Source: Temnothorax longispinosus (taxonomy: Eukaryota > Arthropoda > Insecta > Hymenoptera > Formicidae). Taken from it: 64,000 nucleotides of DNA. A program made the position numbers and the translations under genes. The stretch lies in the NCBI RefSeq assembly GCF_030848805.1, contig NC_092365.1, positions 16,022,486-16,086,485 of the forward strand. Direction: 5' to 3'. The notes beneath the pieces are model-generated. The model was not told where the DNA came from. It did no database searches and saw only the letters and a program-made list of their open reading frames with translations. Shown here piece after piece: positions 51,401-62,726 of this stretch. Position 1 is the stretch's first letter; every line of letters begins with the position of its first letter.

Positions 51401-54400
51401 TGCAGTTTTTTTTAACTGTTCTCGCGCGAAGGAAGGCTGCTCGATAGCGAGCCGAACCGAGAAAATTCGCAAAGCTAGCTGTACAAAGCCGAAGCGTGGC
51501 CGACGTAACGTTTTCGAAGACAAATTAGCCCGGCGAAGCGGAACGAGCATCTAATCGAGCAGAGCCTAAAACGTCTCGAAGACGATGCTCTATGAAGATT
51601 GCCAGCCCCCGGGGCTACGAACCGCCACTTACGAAGTATTATCCGCGTTAGAGTCGGGGTTGCCCGTCGTCTTTCACTCATCGTCCACCTTTCTTCCTCT
51701 CTCTTTTTCTCCGTCTAACTTCAAGGTTTCAGCGCACCTAACTTCTTCCTAGAAGATATCAGCCGCCGTTGCGTACTTCGCTCATCTCGCGCGCGGCACG
51801 TCGCGATAATTTCCTTCGCGAAAGAGTTATGATGTTGCTGCGCCGCGCACAGATTTCATTTGTCGATGTATCGCTTTGAAAAATACTTTTGCGTTGTGCG
51901 CATTAGAAATACAGTTGTAACATACATAAGAGAAAGTCTTAATTTTCAGATTCATACTGAGATGTCGCGCATTATTTTTAACGTCAGATTATTTGATTAA
52001 TTTTTGCTTAGCAAAAATGTCGAGGCACAAATAATTTTCGAATTGATCGAGTAAAGAAGTTTTTTACTTTTTCGCGAAGTAAACTTTGGTAAATAAATTA
52101 CAAAACTATTTTCTTCAGAATTTATATGGAGTTTAATAGAATTCTTATTTCAAGCTTAGTTACAAAGATGATGCGAGAGATTAAAAAAGTTAAGAAATGA
52201 TCTCCCTCGTCATTGTCGTTAAAGCTTCAAATTGATCAAAGAACCTGTCGTGAAAAAATAGCGTGGTTATTCTGTATAAATTAAGTTGCTGTGTGTTTTA
52301 GAGAAATTACCATGAATATAATTTTCACGGTACGCGCTTTACTTTACTCACTTTACTTTATGCGGTTCTATATCCGCCTCCGACACTGTATCTAAGCTCC
52401 GTCGGCTCTTTTAATTAAAAAGCGGCAAATCCCAGCAGCTGACAAGCGATCGACGTGACGAACTGAGGGACGTTCTTAGACCTCTGTTTGCACGCCCCTT
52501 ATTCGTGCCGATCTCGAGCAAAATCCGTAGCTTCGGTTCGGTCCATCCGCATAATCCCGGTCGCATTAAAGCGTCGTCTGGTCGCTTTAAAAAAACCCGA
52601 TCCTGCACGTCGCGTCGTTTGGCTTTCCCCGCGACACTCGTTTGGCTTTGCGTGCAAACTCGAGGCAGCAGGGGCGACGACATAAAAGAAGAAGGAAGTA
52701 GTCGAATGTGAAGGAGGAGGAAGAGAATTGACGGGATAAAAGATGGTAGACAGAGAGAAAGAGAGAGACAGAGAGAGGAGTAGTGAGCACCCTTCGGCGA
52801 TGATACGAAAATACTGACACGCGTCTGACGATTGATCCGCGACACGTGTCCTCAATGCTGCAATCAGCGTGCCTGACTGACGTTGCGCGGTGCAACCCGC
52901 AGCCGGATTCATTATTTATGAACGATTTGAAAACCGATCTGCCTCTGAGTAAAGTGGTTTTTTTAAAGACGGGGGAGGATCGTCCGCGCATTAACGGCGG
53001 TAACTCTGTGGGTGGTTTTGTGCGCCAACTATATAGAGAATTAACGTGTTGTTTTGTAATCTTCGTTGTTTACACATGTGTGGTAAATATTGCCAGTAAT
53101 AAAAATATTTTAGAGAAGACTTATATATAGCGAAGAAGTGAATATATATAAGGAGATTTTTATCACTTTTATAACTTTCTACTCCGCTTATCATTTTCTC
53201 ATTTATCGCAAGGAAAGGCTTTTTTTAATAAAAGAAGCATTCGAATATAATACCGTACCGATTTATTACCATTTTGTCGTTCGTCCCGCCAACAATTGGC
53301 ACGTATCTGCGAGGGATAAGGGAAATCTGGTGGACGGTGATAGCGAAAGGTAGAGGGTATCTTTTCTTTTGTACCAGCAGATACCCACTTATCCGGCGGT
53401 TTGACCAGCGCGTTAGGATTTCACGGGCTTTCGAGAACCCTAGTGCGAATCGTGCGTGGTAGGGAAGGACCGCCGAAGGACATGAATTTTCATTCTCACC
53501 GAATTATTCTGTCCATCAAGCAACTGGCGGATGGGTGGAGGGGAAAGAAGAGGCGACGGGGATTCAGTTTTCAACGAGATCTACGGTCGCCGCGGTCCTT
53601 TTGTGTGTGGGCGAATTGGCGTCCTCGATCCCGGTGACAAAGATCCGATGCCCCGAATTGAAAAGTCCATCGAGAAGAAAAGGATAGCCCGTGGTATATT
53701 GCGACGGTAAGATATTGGGGCATTGTGAACCGCTCGTGGGGAAAAAATATACGGCTAAATAAGATCGCGCGGCGGTGTTTTATGGTCGCGCACGATAGCT
53801 GGGTGTATTCGAGAATTTATGTCTTATTTTCGGGCCAACTCGGACGTAGTAGCTACTGCACAGCCTGATTAAATCACGAACCATTAAAGCTGCTTAGTAG
53901 GGTTTGATTTAACGGATTTTGATTATATAAGCCCACGCACATATATATCTCGCGTAAACTGCGTAAACTTCTCTACGTTATAGTAACGCAAACTGTAATA
54001 TAATATTTAATAAAATAGTTAACGTATTCTTTTTAAAGAAGGTCAGTTTCAAAACATGGTTTTTTAAAATACAGGTTTTTCTCTTATTTTAATGTTATCT
54101 ATAATTATCAAATGCAGAATTCTTTCTCAATATAATATAAATATTATTTTTTTATCTCTACACTTTCTCTCTCTTTGTTACGTCGATAACTGGTAAAATG
54201 ATAGCGTTCAAGCTCATCGCGAATTCAGAAAGTCCCCGCAAATTTCACTTCCCGGGTCGGCTATTCGGAGATCACCAAGGATATCTTGTTAATCCACCCT
54301 TCGCGTCGGAAAAACTCAGGTCTTCCCCCGCGGCCGCCCGCGCGGCTTCACCTGAGCGTCGACGACGATGGTGGATTCGTCCACCTGCAACGCATTTTTC

Positions 54401-56825
54401 ACGGGGATTAGCCGCCACAATCGCCGTCTCCCCGACCGATCCTTTGTTGGAGCTATTGCGTTATGCGTCGTAGAAGCTCCTTTGCATCGGCACCACCAAT
54501 TCGGGAGGATTTGTTTCGGCACTTGGGGTGTGGTAAGCCGACATGAGACCAACGCCCCGACGACGGCGGTTGCTAATAACGAGGAATTATCGTTGCGATA
54601 CAATGAGCCCGCGGGAAATCCTCTTTGATGTCTACCACGGAAAATAATGCCGCACTAATAGGCACAAGATTAGGACGACGGAATCATCGCAGATCGTATC
54701 CTCGCCCGACTAAACCTGTTACAACTTGCTAGCGTGCGAGTTTGACCCATTGGCGTCATTTAACGATCCTCGAGTTTTTTGCAACTCATTGTTAAAATTA
54801 TGAATTTGCGGTGTCACTCGAAAATTCTGACAAAAGTTCTACATTAAAGTTTTTACCGAAACTTTTTTTTCTTAAATATTAAAATTCAAACATAATAGAA
54901 TATACGTAATTGCATGACTTCCTTGTGTATTATATTTCCTACAGTAGATTACGAATCAACGGCCTCCATAGCGCCCCGTATTTTGCTCCGCGTGTTGCGA
55001 TGCGTGAAACGAATCTTTGTAAAGTTCCTACGCGAAGCATATCACGCGACATTGGATGTATCAGAAGGCTAATTGTCTTCCGCTGTCAGTTGCACCCCAC
55101 TTGGCCCTGTCCGAGACACACGCCCCTCTGGGCTACGGCATTGCCGTGGACTCCGGCCACACCATTTCCACGTCTCCCGCCCCCTGCATCGAGTCAGCGA
55201 GTTCACGAACGTGGTGCACGCCCCAAATTACACGCCAGAAAGGATAAAATAATTACACGTTGTCTGCCGCTTTTTCGACGTTGCGCGTTCTATTTCTACA
55301 ACGTCACCGAGCGGTGAGCCGCTATTTGGAGAAAGTCATACGTGAATTTTGCAGCTGTGACTCCGCGTGACAAACGTTTCACACCAAAAACAGAAAAAAT
55401 GACACGCATTGCAACTTGGTATTCTCTTTAGGTATTTTAATAACCGATTTTTTTTACGAGCAATAAATTCTTTGAAAATAATTGTTTTCTTAAAGAAGAA
55501 TTTCGCGGGGAATTTCTTTGATTCAGCTTTTTAATTTTTTTTATTTAATAGAAAACGCACATCAAGTCTAAATATTTTATTTAAATTTCTGGATGGATAT
55601 ACTTTCTAAAGAAAGAGATATCAAATCATTACTGTCTCGTGTATGTTATTATAGGTCTGAAAAGTACATACATTTCTGACTTATATATATTTCAAGACTG
55701 CGGGTCGAGCAATGCTCGTACCTGTTCACGCACGCAAGCACATATGAGAAACGCAAGGTGTTGCTATCATCACATGAAACGCGAGAAAAAGAACACGAGT
55801 CAGACAGCAAAATCTGAAATGAATGGGAAGAATCATAGGAAGACCGTGTACGCGCGCGATCACCTATCGAACAAGTTTCGACCTCGTGGCTAAAATTGCT
55901 ATAAGCAGTAGCGGGAAAGCTATACACCACAAGTTGCTCATAGACGTTATCGCCTTATGCTTTTGCGAAATTCATGATAATGATAGAAAATTATTACGCT
56001 CAAGGGGGATCGCATGTCAGCACAAACCTAAGCGAAGAATCTTATGGCAAATATATTCCCTGAAGATAGCATTTCATAAATGAATGCTAAGAATAATTTA
56101 TAATTCCGGAAATCATCTGCATTGTGTTTTCTGCTTCTATTACAACAGAAATTACTTTATATAAATGCTGCAAAATGTTTTAATTATAATTTTAGCTTCA
56201 TAAAATAAGCTACTAATAATCTTTGTTGTAATGAGAATTTATTTTAACAAAATTCATGAAAATCTGACAAATTTTGTACCTAACTGATTTATTAATTTAA
56301 AAACTGTATTTCGCGGAAAATATACATTGAAAAGGTTGTTTATCCATTATGATATAGAAAGTGAATATTCGCAATGTGAATAATAGAGAATCCTTTGCGA
56401 AGATAAAATATGCTTGGTCACGTAGAATGCTTGCTTATCGAAATCAAAATTGCATTTCCAGCTGAATCTACAATTTCTGGTATTTTGCTGGCTACGCACG
56501 TCAATGTGATATAATGGATGAAAGGATTGAATACCTATATAACATTGAAAGGATGAATTCAGCATAAAAAGGGTTGAATGACTTGTTCCTCCCTCTCATT
56601 TATATATCCCATTGCGAGCCATTTGGAAGATAGAATGTAAAATATAAATTTAAAAAATATACATGTTTGCTGTTGTTCATGGATATTAGTATACATATTA
56701 AATAATTAGCTTGATTAATTTTTTCGGATCATATAGCATTTAGATTAATTTAATAATAAAATGTAATAATCAATAGGCCTAAATATTATTTAAAATTTTA
56801 GTCAGAAGGAAAAAATTCGATAGTA
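48451..56825. other. Intergenic region, no gene recognised
   Basis: AT-rich DNA alternates with CpG-rich islands at about 50.3-50.8, 51.4-51.9, 52.4-53.05, 53.3-53.7, 54.2-54.7 and 54.95-55.3 kb. Open frames in the islands overlap on both strands and show no family motif. A purine run (GA-rich, about 52750-52780) makes a spurious minus-strand Ser/Leu frame. The islands are plausible regulatory elements, without direct evidence. Confidence 0.4.
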
Positions 56826-56915
56826 TTAACGTGGAAACCGAAATGCACTGTGGGATGTCGAGTCCGGAGATTCAGGAATAAAACGCAAAACGCGGACACC
56901 TTGATCTTCCGATTC
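56826..56915 (-). CDS. Gene 2 exon 5: C-terminus
   Basis: The final exon encodes 29 residues (401-429) and the stop TAA (56826-56828). The acceptor TATTTTCCAG is strong, and the phase (0) matches the CCTCAG-GTAATA donor of exon 4. The sequence is polar and ends FRFPR. An ATTAAA-type signal lies about 72 nt downstream (56749-56754). Confidence 0.75.
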   Translation of the reverse strand, partial: ESEDQGVRVLRFIPESPDSTSHSAFRFPR

Positions 56916-57067
56916 CTGGAAAATATTTCATGAAATGTGACTTTATTATAAAAATTATTACAGTATACTTGTATCACTTGCTATTTTATTTTCATTCAAT
57001 TTTATTTTGTTCTTCATTATTTTTTATTTTTGTTAATTTTTCTAACTACAAAGAGATATAATATTAC

Positions 57068-57689
57068 CTGAGGGAAAACCAACGCAGAGTCTTGCGAAAA
57101 TGTATTCACATCGGAGTCTCGTAAGTCCGATAGGGATTTAAGAATCCTGTTTTTCAATGGGCGATCATCTGATTCCTCGTGAATCGGGAAAACCACTCGG
57201 CCCGAGTTCTCCAATGTATTTTCTCTCGGGAAGAAGCTTTTTCCGTAATCTTGGTGAGCAGTCAAAACGGGGATGTCAAACTTTAGCTTCCCTGTTCCGG
57301 TACGATCAGCCTCGTCTCCGGCGATGCCCGGCGGCGGAGCTTTTCGTTTTCTTTCTCTGAGAAATTCCGAATTATCTGTCAAGAAACGAAAGCGATTTAA
57401 CTCATACAAAATCTTCAATTTGAATGTCGCCCGTGACAAATCTACGGTGCATCCTTTACCTCGCGAAGCGTAAGATGATTGAGGATAACTCCCATGTCCG
57501 GCTTTGTTGAAGAACCGGAAGAATCCACCATTGTAATTGTTCAGATAATGCACCAGTTTGTCGGGATTACGCGGACACTTGGGGAACGCGCGGTAACACA
57601 TGGTCGGATTTCCATTACTGCTGTAACCCAAAACGGCCGCTCGGGCAAAACTCAATATAGGAGATGTTTCTGCCAGTCCGACAAGCAAC
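57068..57689 (-). CDS. Gene 2 exon 4: conserved-looking central domain
   Basis: The largest exon encodes residues 193-400. It starts after TATATTACCAG, with its first G completing Gln193, and ends phase 0 at CCTCAG followed by GTAATA. A hydrophobic stretch (194-215, LLVGLAETSPILSFARAAVL) leads into a Cys block: C224 in GNPTMCYRAFPKC and C231. A YLNNYNGGFFRFFN segment (241-254) and C273 follow. The C-terminal half is polar, with a basic cluster RERKRK at 304-309 that could be a proprotein processing site. The C-(x4)-FP-x-CP pattern is reminiscent of insect DM4/DM12-type secreted proteins, but that resemblance is from memory and weak. Confidence 0.85.
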
Positions 57690-57797
57690 CTGGTAATATA
57701 AAAAAAGCACGTAATAACTTTGCTATAATCAGTTTAAAAAATACGTTATACGTTATTCAAAATTTTTTATTTGCATATATTATAAAAAAATACGGAC

Positions 57798-58054
57798 TGA
57801 TTGAAGGCATTTCTTCCAAATTCTCCTAAATATTGCTCCTTATTCCCTGTTGATGCTCGCTTATATTCTCCCGGTGGCTTTCCACTCGCCACCTCGCAGA
57901 GTATTCTGGGCACACACTTCAAATCATCGTGGCGAGAGATCGATGACAGCGCGTTGAAAAGATTTACTCCAAATCCGCCAAATTGATTAGGACGATCGTT
58001 CAGCGTATCTTGATAATTACCGGTAGTAAAATCTAATGGAAAATCATGATATTC
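57798..58054 (-). CDS. Gene 2 exon 3: first cysteine pair
   Basis: This exon encodes residues 108-192 plus two bases. The acceptor is TCTTTTACAG. The phase requires the donor to be CA followed by GTCCGT at 57797, a weak but GT-starting site; the only other GT before the in-frame stop breaks the frame of exon 4. It contains a Gly/Phe-rich run (FGGFGVNLFNALSSI, 132-146) and the C154-x5-C160 pair in KCVPRILCEV. Confidence 0.75.
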
Positions 58055-58138
58055 CTGTAAAAGATTTTTAGTATATTAATAAACAATAGTAAATCTTACA
58101 CGGTCAGAATATATTAAGAATATAAAAATTAAACTTAC

Positions 58139-58304
58139 CGACGGAACTTGGGCATTATTAAGTAGATTTAAGATTATATTTCCATAAGGAAATCCGTAAG
58201 AATTTTCTTTGTATACTGACGAATCCGTTTGGCTCGTTCGTCTTACAATTAACGATCGATCATTGTTTTGAGCGAAATGATCGATAGTGAGTTCATCCAT
58301 GCAT
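58139..58304 (-). CDS. Gene 2 exon 2
   Basis: This exon encodes residues 52-107. The acceptor is AATCATACAG and the donor TCG followed by GTAAGT. Its first base completes Arg52 from exon 1. It holds C53, an IVRRTSQ stretch (71-77) with a dibasic pair, and a GNIILNLLNN segment (93-102). No domain is recognised. Confidence 0.8.
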
Positions 58305-58442
58305 CTGTATGATTAATTGACTCGATTGAACATAAATAATGACGACTTTTCATTATTATTCTTATACAAACGCAATAATATTTTCATTTAAATATTTTCG
58401 TCAATATATTCTGCCGATAGAGAATATTGGGTTATTACTTAC

Positions 58443-58597
58443 CGTAATAAATCTGTTACATTGTAAGTTTTCCGAGAAACATTAAAAATGCATTGAGTAT
58501 TGTCAGATGATTCTTGGGAATATTGTGATGAATGTTCGGCATAAGCTTCAGAACATAAATATGAGAGGCACCAAACGAAGATAAATTTACTTATCAT
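58443..58597 (-). CDS. Gene 2 exon 1: secreted protein, signal peptide
   Basis: This is the first coding exon of a five-exon gene (58597-58443, 58304-58139, 58054-57798, 57689-57068, 56915-56826; 1290 nt, 429 aa). An in-frame TAG lies shortly upstream of the ATG. Residues 1-20 (MISKFIFVWCLSYLCSEAYA) form a clear signal peptide with a likely cut after Ala20. The mature protein is Ser/Asn-rich at first and has cysteines at 36, 53, 154, 160, 224, 231 and 273. It is secreted, probably disulfide-bonded, and possibly cut at basic sites. I do not recognise a named gene. Its start lies about 1.1 kb after the end of gene 3 on the same strand, and the two share a cysteine signature. The exon chain is strongly supported by phase agreement at all four junctions. 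Confidence 0.8.
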
Positions 58598-59053
58598 TTC
58601 GCGGCGTATAACTGTAAACTATCTTTATTTTAAATAAATACAAATCTCTTTTCTTCGGTAGAAGATGTAAAGTTTAACTTTACTTCATTTTTAACGCAAC
58701 ACTGTTAAATATAATATTAGAACATTAAAACACTTTCATCACATTGCATAAAATTGTAATATTAATGTCTCCTCACGAAGCGTTTTACGGTAAACGTACT
58801 TTTGTCTAATTCTACGAATTAAGCAATTCACGAATTTTTATTTATTTTAATTTTTTTAATTTATAATAACACAGTTTCGTATTTAACTATTTCTTTTTTC
58901 TCTTAATGCAAACGATCGCGTCGCCTTTCTAGGTTTTGCGCCAACTGAAACTTTCTTCGAAACCAATCCTCTGGTTAACCGTTCGGCCGTAAAGACGTGG
59001 GTAGTAACGCGCCACTATAAGCAACTCTCACTCCATATGTGCGTTTCACATTC

Positions 59054-59084
<31 letters not shown>

Positions 59085-59588
59085 CATAAGTAAATGTACG
59101 GGTGAAGAACCCAACACGAAATGGCATTATTTTCGCAAGAGCTCTTCGAAAATGAGTGGATTCATGGATGCATGGTTCCTTAAATGTCAAACGATTTATT
59201 TTCACATAATAACAGTGAAGTACATGTAATGATGCATTACATGATGGAAGCCGTTTATGTCATGGACATATATCGAAGAAATACGAAATCACACCAAAGC
59301 AAAAGACGTATTTGAATCTACAATTATAAATAAAATATTAAAATATTTATATATTTGCTATATTACACAATTATATGTTTCTCGTGACAATTTTTTATGT
59401 ATTTAATTTGCATTTTTGTTAAAAACAAAATTACAGTTTGATTTAAATCAGTCGAACAATAACAGAAATAATAATTACATGATAAAAAGAGGAATATATC
59501 TTTTATACAATCGATATAAAGGATTATGATTGTACAAACACATGCATCGACATTTTACACAAAAATTAACACAAAAAACAGATTGTAA
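58598..59588. other. Spacer between genes 3 and 2
   Basis: Mostly AT-rich, with a GC-richer patch at 58.9-59.15 kb. It should contain the promoter of gene 2 (minus strand), but no TATA box or initiator can be assigned firmly. A GT microsatellite lies at 59053-59084. Confidence 0.5.
59053..59084. repeat. (TG)n microsatellite
   Basis: A TG dinucleotide run interrupted once by TATA, in the spacer between genes 3 and 2. Confidence 0.9.
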
Positions 59589-59594
59589 TTTATT
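59589..59594 (-). terminator. Poly(A) signal of gene 3 (putative)
   Basis: AATAAA on the minus strand, about 90 nt after the gene 3 stop codon. The position is typical for a short 3' UTR. Confidence 0.5.
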
Positions 59595-59682
59595 TTGTGA
59601 TCATGAGTATTTAAACTTTTTATGGCATCAAGATATTTATGACTTAACAAGACGATTTGAGTACTTCACATTATGCATTTAG

Positions 59683-59824
59683 CTAATCTGACAAGGTGGC
59701 ATTATCGCAGGCTCTTCCTCTCTTCGCCAATAAGTGACATAGCTTCGGACTGCCAATAATGTCGCCCATAAAGACGCTCAGTAAGTAATTCTCTTTCATC
59801 GGGTTGGACGACGACTTGTACTCC
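59683..59824 (-). CDS. Gene 3 exon 3: C-terminal cysteine block
   Basis: The final exon encodes residues 128-173 and the stop TAG (59683-59685). The acceptor GATTTTGCAG is strong; its first G completes Arg127. The sequence runs YKSSSNPMKENYLLSVFMGD, then IIGSPKLC, then HLLAKRGRAC, with C156 and C166, and ends after seven polar residues. The join across the 1.9-kb intron is supported by phase and by continuity of an acidic-to-basic helical pattern (NWNEIF then REYK). Confidence 0.85.
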
Positions 59825-61716
59825 CTGCAAAATCATGATAACGCAAATTATTGGCAGCATTACCTCGTTGTACCATGCAAATGTGTATTAAAAGAGAGAC
59901 AAGAAGAAAAGTGGGAAGAAAAGAGGAAAGAGAAAAGAGAGAAGAGAAAAATAGAGAAATATAATATTTCCTTAAGTGTGTATATATGTTTGTTTACACA
60001 CTGCATCGTATCGCCTATAAAACGACCGTCGACATGTCTTATCGCCTAGTCATTGTCGTCGTCTACGCGACATCGCTATCTCGCCTAAATGGATTCCTAA
60101 TTTCTAATGACGCCACTCCGCTTATACAATCCTTCCACAACTGACCGCTTTCCCCGAGACTAGTCGGAGAAGGTGTTCGGGACGATCTCGGGACAGCTTC
60201 GTCCCTCACACATGGTCGGTTAAGTCCGTCTAGACGGTAGTTGCCGCCAGTACCCAATCTCCAATTTATCTGTTCTCCCCTCTGCCCCTGCGGGTCTCTC
60301 GGTCTCCCGCATCTTGAATATTCCTACCTCCTACGTGAGAGGTGCCCGCAGGTGACGAGGAGACCCAAGGTACGAAATGCGTATGGAGAGACGCATCGTG
60401 CGTCGACAGGTACGGCGACACGTGCTCGCTATCTCGAGCTGCGGGGCATTAGGAGGTCCGAGATAAGCTGACAGGTCCTCAAACTTACGGGTCCGGATAG
60501 TAGGGCAATCGTAAAACGGAGTCTGCCTGGACACGTATAGCGGCGAAGTCACGAGAACGATCGGAAGAGACGATCGACGATGAAGGGCGCGGTGACGATG
60601 AAGAGAAGGACACAGTTATCAGAATGCATTAGAGCGCTCGTAGAGACACCATTAAAGGCTATTTGCTCCCGGCGTTACAACTGAATTTAGTGTAAGTCCC
60701 GAGAAGACGGGAAACGGTTGCGCGGAGCGCGTAGACAGTAGCAGGGATTTCTATTATATTTTTCAATGGGTGCGTAAAGAATGAGGGCAGAAGAGAGGAA
60801 AATGTTTCGTCGCCATTAACAGAGAGTACCTCTGAATGCACTTTCTTTTAAGAATTTGTAGGTTGCATCCTGACATTATCTTCGCTACGATTTTACGACG
60901 CGTTACCATACGTTTTGACCGTCTATTGATTGATTAGGAACCATGTGTCTCCATAGGTGGCGATTTAATTTTTTCTGATTAGAAAGAATTAATTTTTTTT
61001 CTTCCGATAATTCAACAAGATACGACAAAGCTGTGTATGGCATGTATTTACTTTAATGTCTTACAAAAACAAAAAATGACTTATATATAAAAACCCGTTA
61101 ATATGTAACAATTTTAAAATTTTACTTTAAATTTTAATTATTTATACTAAGATGTTTAACGCGTCAAATAATAATTTCCTCGAATTTTTTATTAAAAAAT
61201 CCATTATTAGAGATATTGTTTTCACACGATTTCGCATATTAAAAAGAAAAGTCACCTTTTACATTAGAAAGTTATCACTCGTTGCCTTCATCTTGAGTAA
61301 AATACCTTAATCTTGCAAAAGTGAATAAAGTACACGAAATGTTACAAATCATCGCACAAATGGAGCAGCAGCTTCTCGTTGCTTTAATGAATTCGTTAAA
61401 AGGAAAACTCGTATCGATTGTATTTCCTAATCAAGGAGAAACGCTTATACATGAAACCTGTGTTCGAGACACAAATTCTTCGAGCCGTGAACTTCAGAGT
61501 CACGATTGTATAACACAATCACGAGAGAGTTGTAACGATAATGTGCTCCCTCTCGTCCTGAATATATCGATTATATATCTTTAACTTTTTTTCAGGTATT
61601 ATAAGTTTTCTTTAATACTTAACAAATGCAAACTCTCAATATATTATAGGTACTTTTTTATCGAAATTATCAGATAAACTATAGCGGTTACAATATCGTA
61701 GTCATTTATATCGCAC
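59825..61716 (-). other. Gene 3 intron 2 (1.9 kb)
   Basis: The intron lies between the TTCAG-GTGCGA donor and the TTTTGCAG acceptor. It contains a purine-rich run (about 59898-59960) and a CpG-rich stretch at 60.0-60.7 kb with no repeated ends visible and no recognisable frame. A decoy acceptor (TATATTCAG near 61561) leads to an in-frame stop after 19 codons, so an alternative short C-terminus is possible. Confidence 0.6.
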
Positions 61717-61918
61717 CTGAATATCTCGTTCCAATTAAGAACGCGTTCCCAGCTTCTTCTTTGAAGGGTTTGTTCCGCGTACTTGACACAAATTCTCTCG
61801 TAGATGCAAACGTTATTTCCGAGCTCAGCTACTAGCTTCTTTTCGACTTGGCTGACATCTAAGATCTCTTCGTCGTGTATCAAAGGATGTGCTCGTTTCA
61901 CTCGACTGACATAAGTAT
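61717..61918 (-). CDS. Gene 3 exon 2: furin-type site and first cysteine pair
   Basis: This exon encodes residues 60-126 plus two bases. The acceptor is GAATTCTTAG and the donor TTCAG followed by GTGCGA. It opens with TYVSRVKR (61-68), whose RVKR fits a furin-type cleavage motif, so the mature chain probably starts at Ala69. The mature part begins acidic (HDEEILDVSQVEKKLVAELG) and has C97-x5-C103 in NVCIYERICV, then WERVLNWNEIF. Confidence 0.85.
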
Positions 61919-62548
61919 CTAAGAATTCAAAGAAAATACTTTTGAAAGATTTGCAAAGTAATTTAAAGAGATTTGATTCAGTTTATTAAGATTTAATAAC
62001 TACCTATCTAGAATGTTAGAAATTTTTGCAAAACTTTCCCCTTAGTGTATAATAAGTAGCACATAATTTCTTAATTACGATGAATCTTTTAATTTGTTGC
62101 TTCAATTAACTCGTCTGGTAGTTTTAAAGTATTTTGATTTTTGCCATTACGGCCTTGTTCCGATCTCTTGGCGTACGTATTCATTTAACGGTAAGTAACC
62201 TCAGTCCTCGCCTCAGTCAATTACCATGTCATTACATGGTTTCGTGATCGAAGAGAGAAGTTGCAACAACAACACTTTCGCTTTCGCTGTTCGCCAATTT
62301 GATTCGCGTATTCAGTGAGTTAACCGCGGAAAAGTTAAATAACTTATGACATGTAATACTTTTTCACGCTTGGTGAATCATAATATTGACAAGAATTTCC
62401 CGATAATTCTTACAGTATTTCCTCTTTAGCCGATTCGATCTATTCATGCTCCTGATGCTTATTATATTTCAAAAATATCCGTCATGTAATATATACGTGT
62501 TTGTGAATAAGAACTGCATTATTATAAAATATTTTCTATGCGCATTAC
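61919..62548 (-). other. Gene 3 intron 1 (0.63 kb)
   Basis: AT-rich intron between CCAG-GTAATG and the GAATTCTTAG acceptor. No other feature is seen. Confidence 0.7.
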
Positions 62549-62726
62549 CTGGACTCAAAGCATAAGCGAGCTTCTTGAGGAAGTTGGTGATTCTTACGCT
62601 TGCTATAATTACCGGAAACCCAATCAATTGCACTGGAAGGTCGAAGATTGGCTCTTTTTGACCGGCCACAAGTGTCAATGTCAGAAAGCAGCAACCAAAG
62701 AGCAAGAATGTCCGCGGCAACTGCAT
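62549..62726 (-). CDS. Gene 3 exon 1: secreted precursor, signal peptide
   Basis: This is the first coding exon of a three-exon gene (62726-62549, 61918-61717, 59824-59683; 522 nt, 173 aa). Residues 1-22 (MQLPRTFLLFGCCFLTLTLV then AG) form a strong signal peptide, probably cut before Gln23. Residues 23-59 look like a propeptide with hydrophobic runs (LPVQLIGFPVIIASV) and end YALSP before the splice. The 105-residue mature chain (69-173) is small, acidic then basic, with exactly four cysteines (97, 103, 156, 166), so two disulfides are likely. This suggests a secreted signalling or effector peptide. The pattern seems familiar from uncharacterised insect proteins but I cannot name it. Phases agree at both junctions. 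Confidence 0.85.

Noticed and set aside
52411..52991. Three overlapping minus-strand frames of 134-144 codons
   Set aside because: They share a GA/TC-rich tract read in different frames; no conserved motif.
57017..57067. Continuation of gene 2 exon 4 to a stop at 57017 instead of splicing
   Set aside because: It would add VILYLFVVRKINKNKK encoded by AT-rich intron-like DNA; the consensus donor at 57067 and a phase-matched exon at 56826-56915 fit better, though intron retention remains possible.
60063..60600. CpG-rich stretch in gene 3 intron 2 considered as a transposon fragment
   Set aside because: No terminal repeats, no target-site duplication and no recognisable reverse transcriptase or transposase frame.
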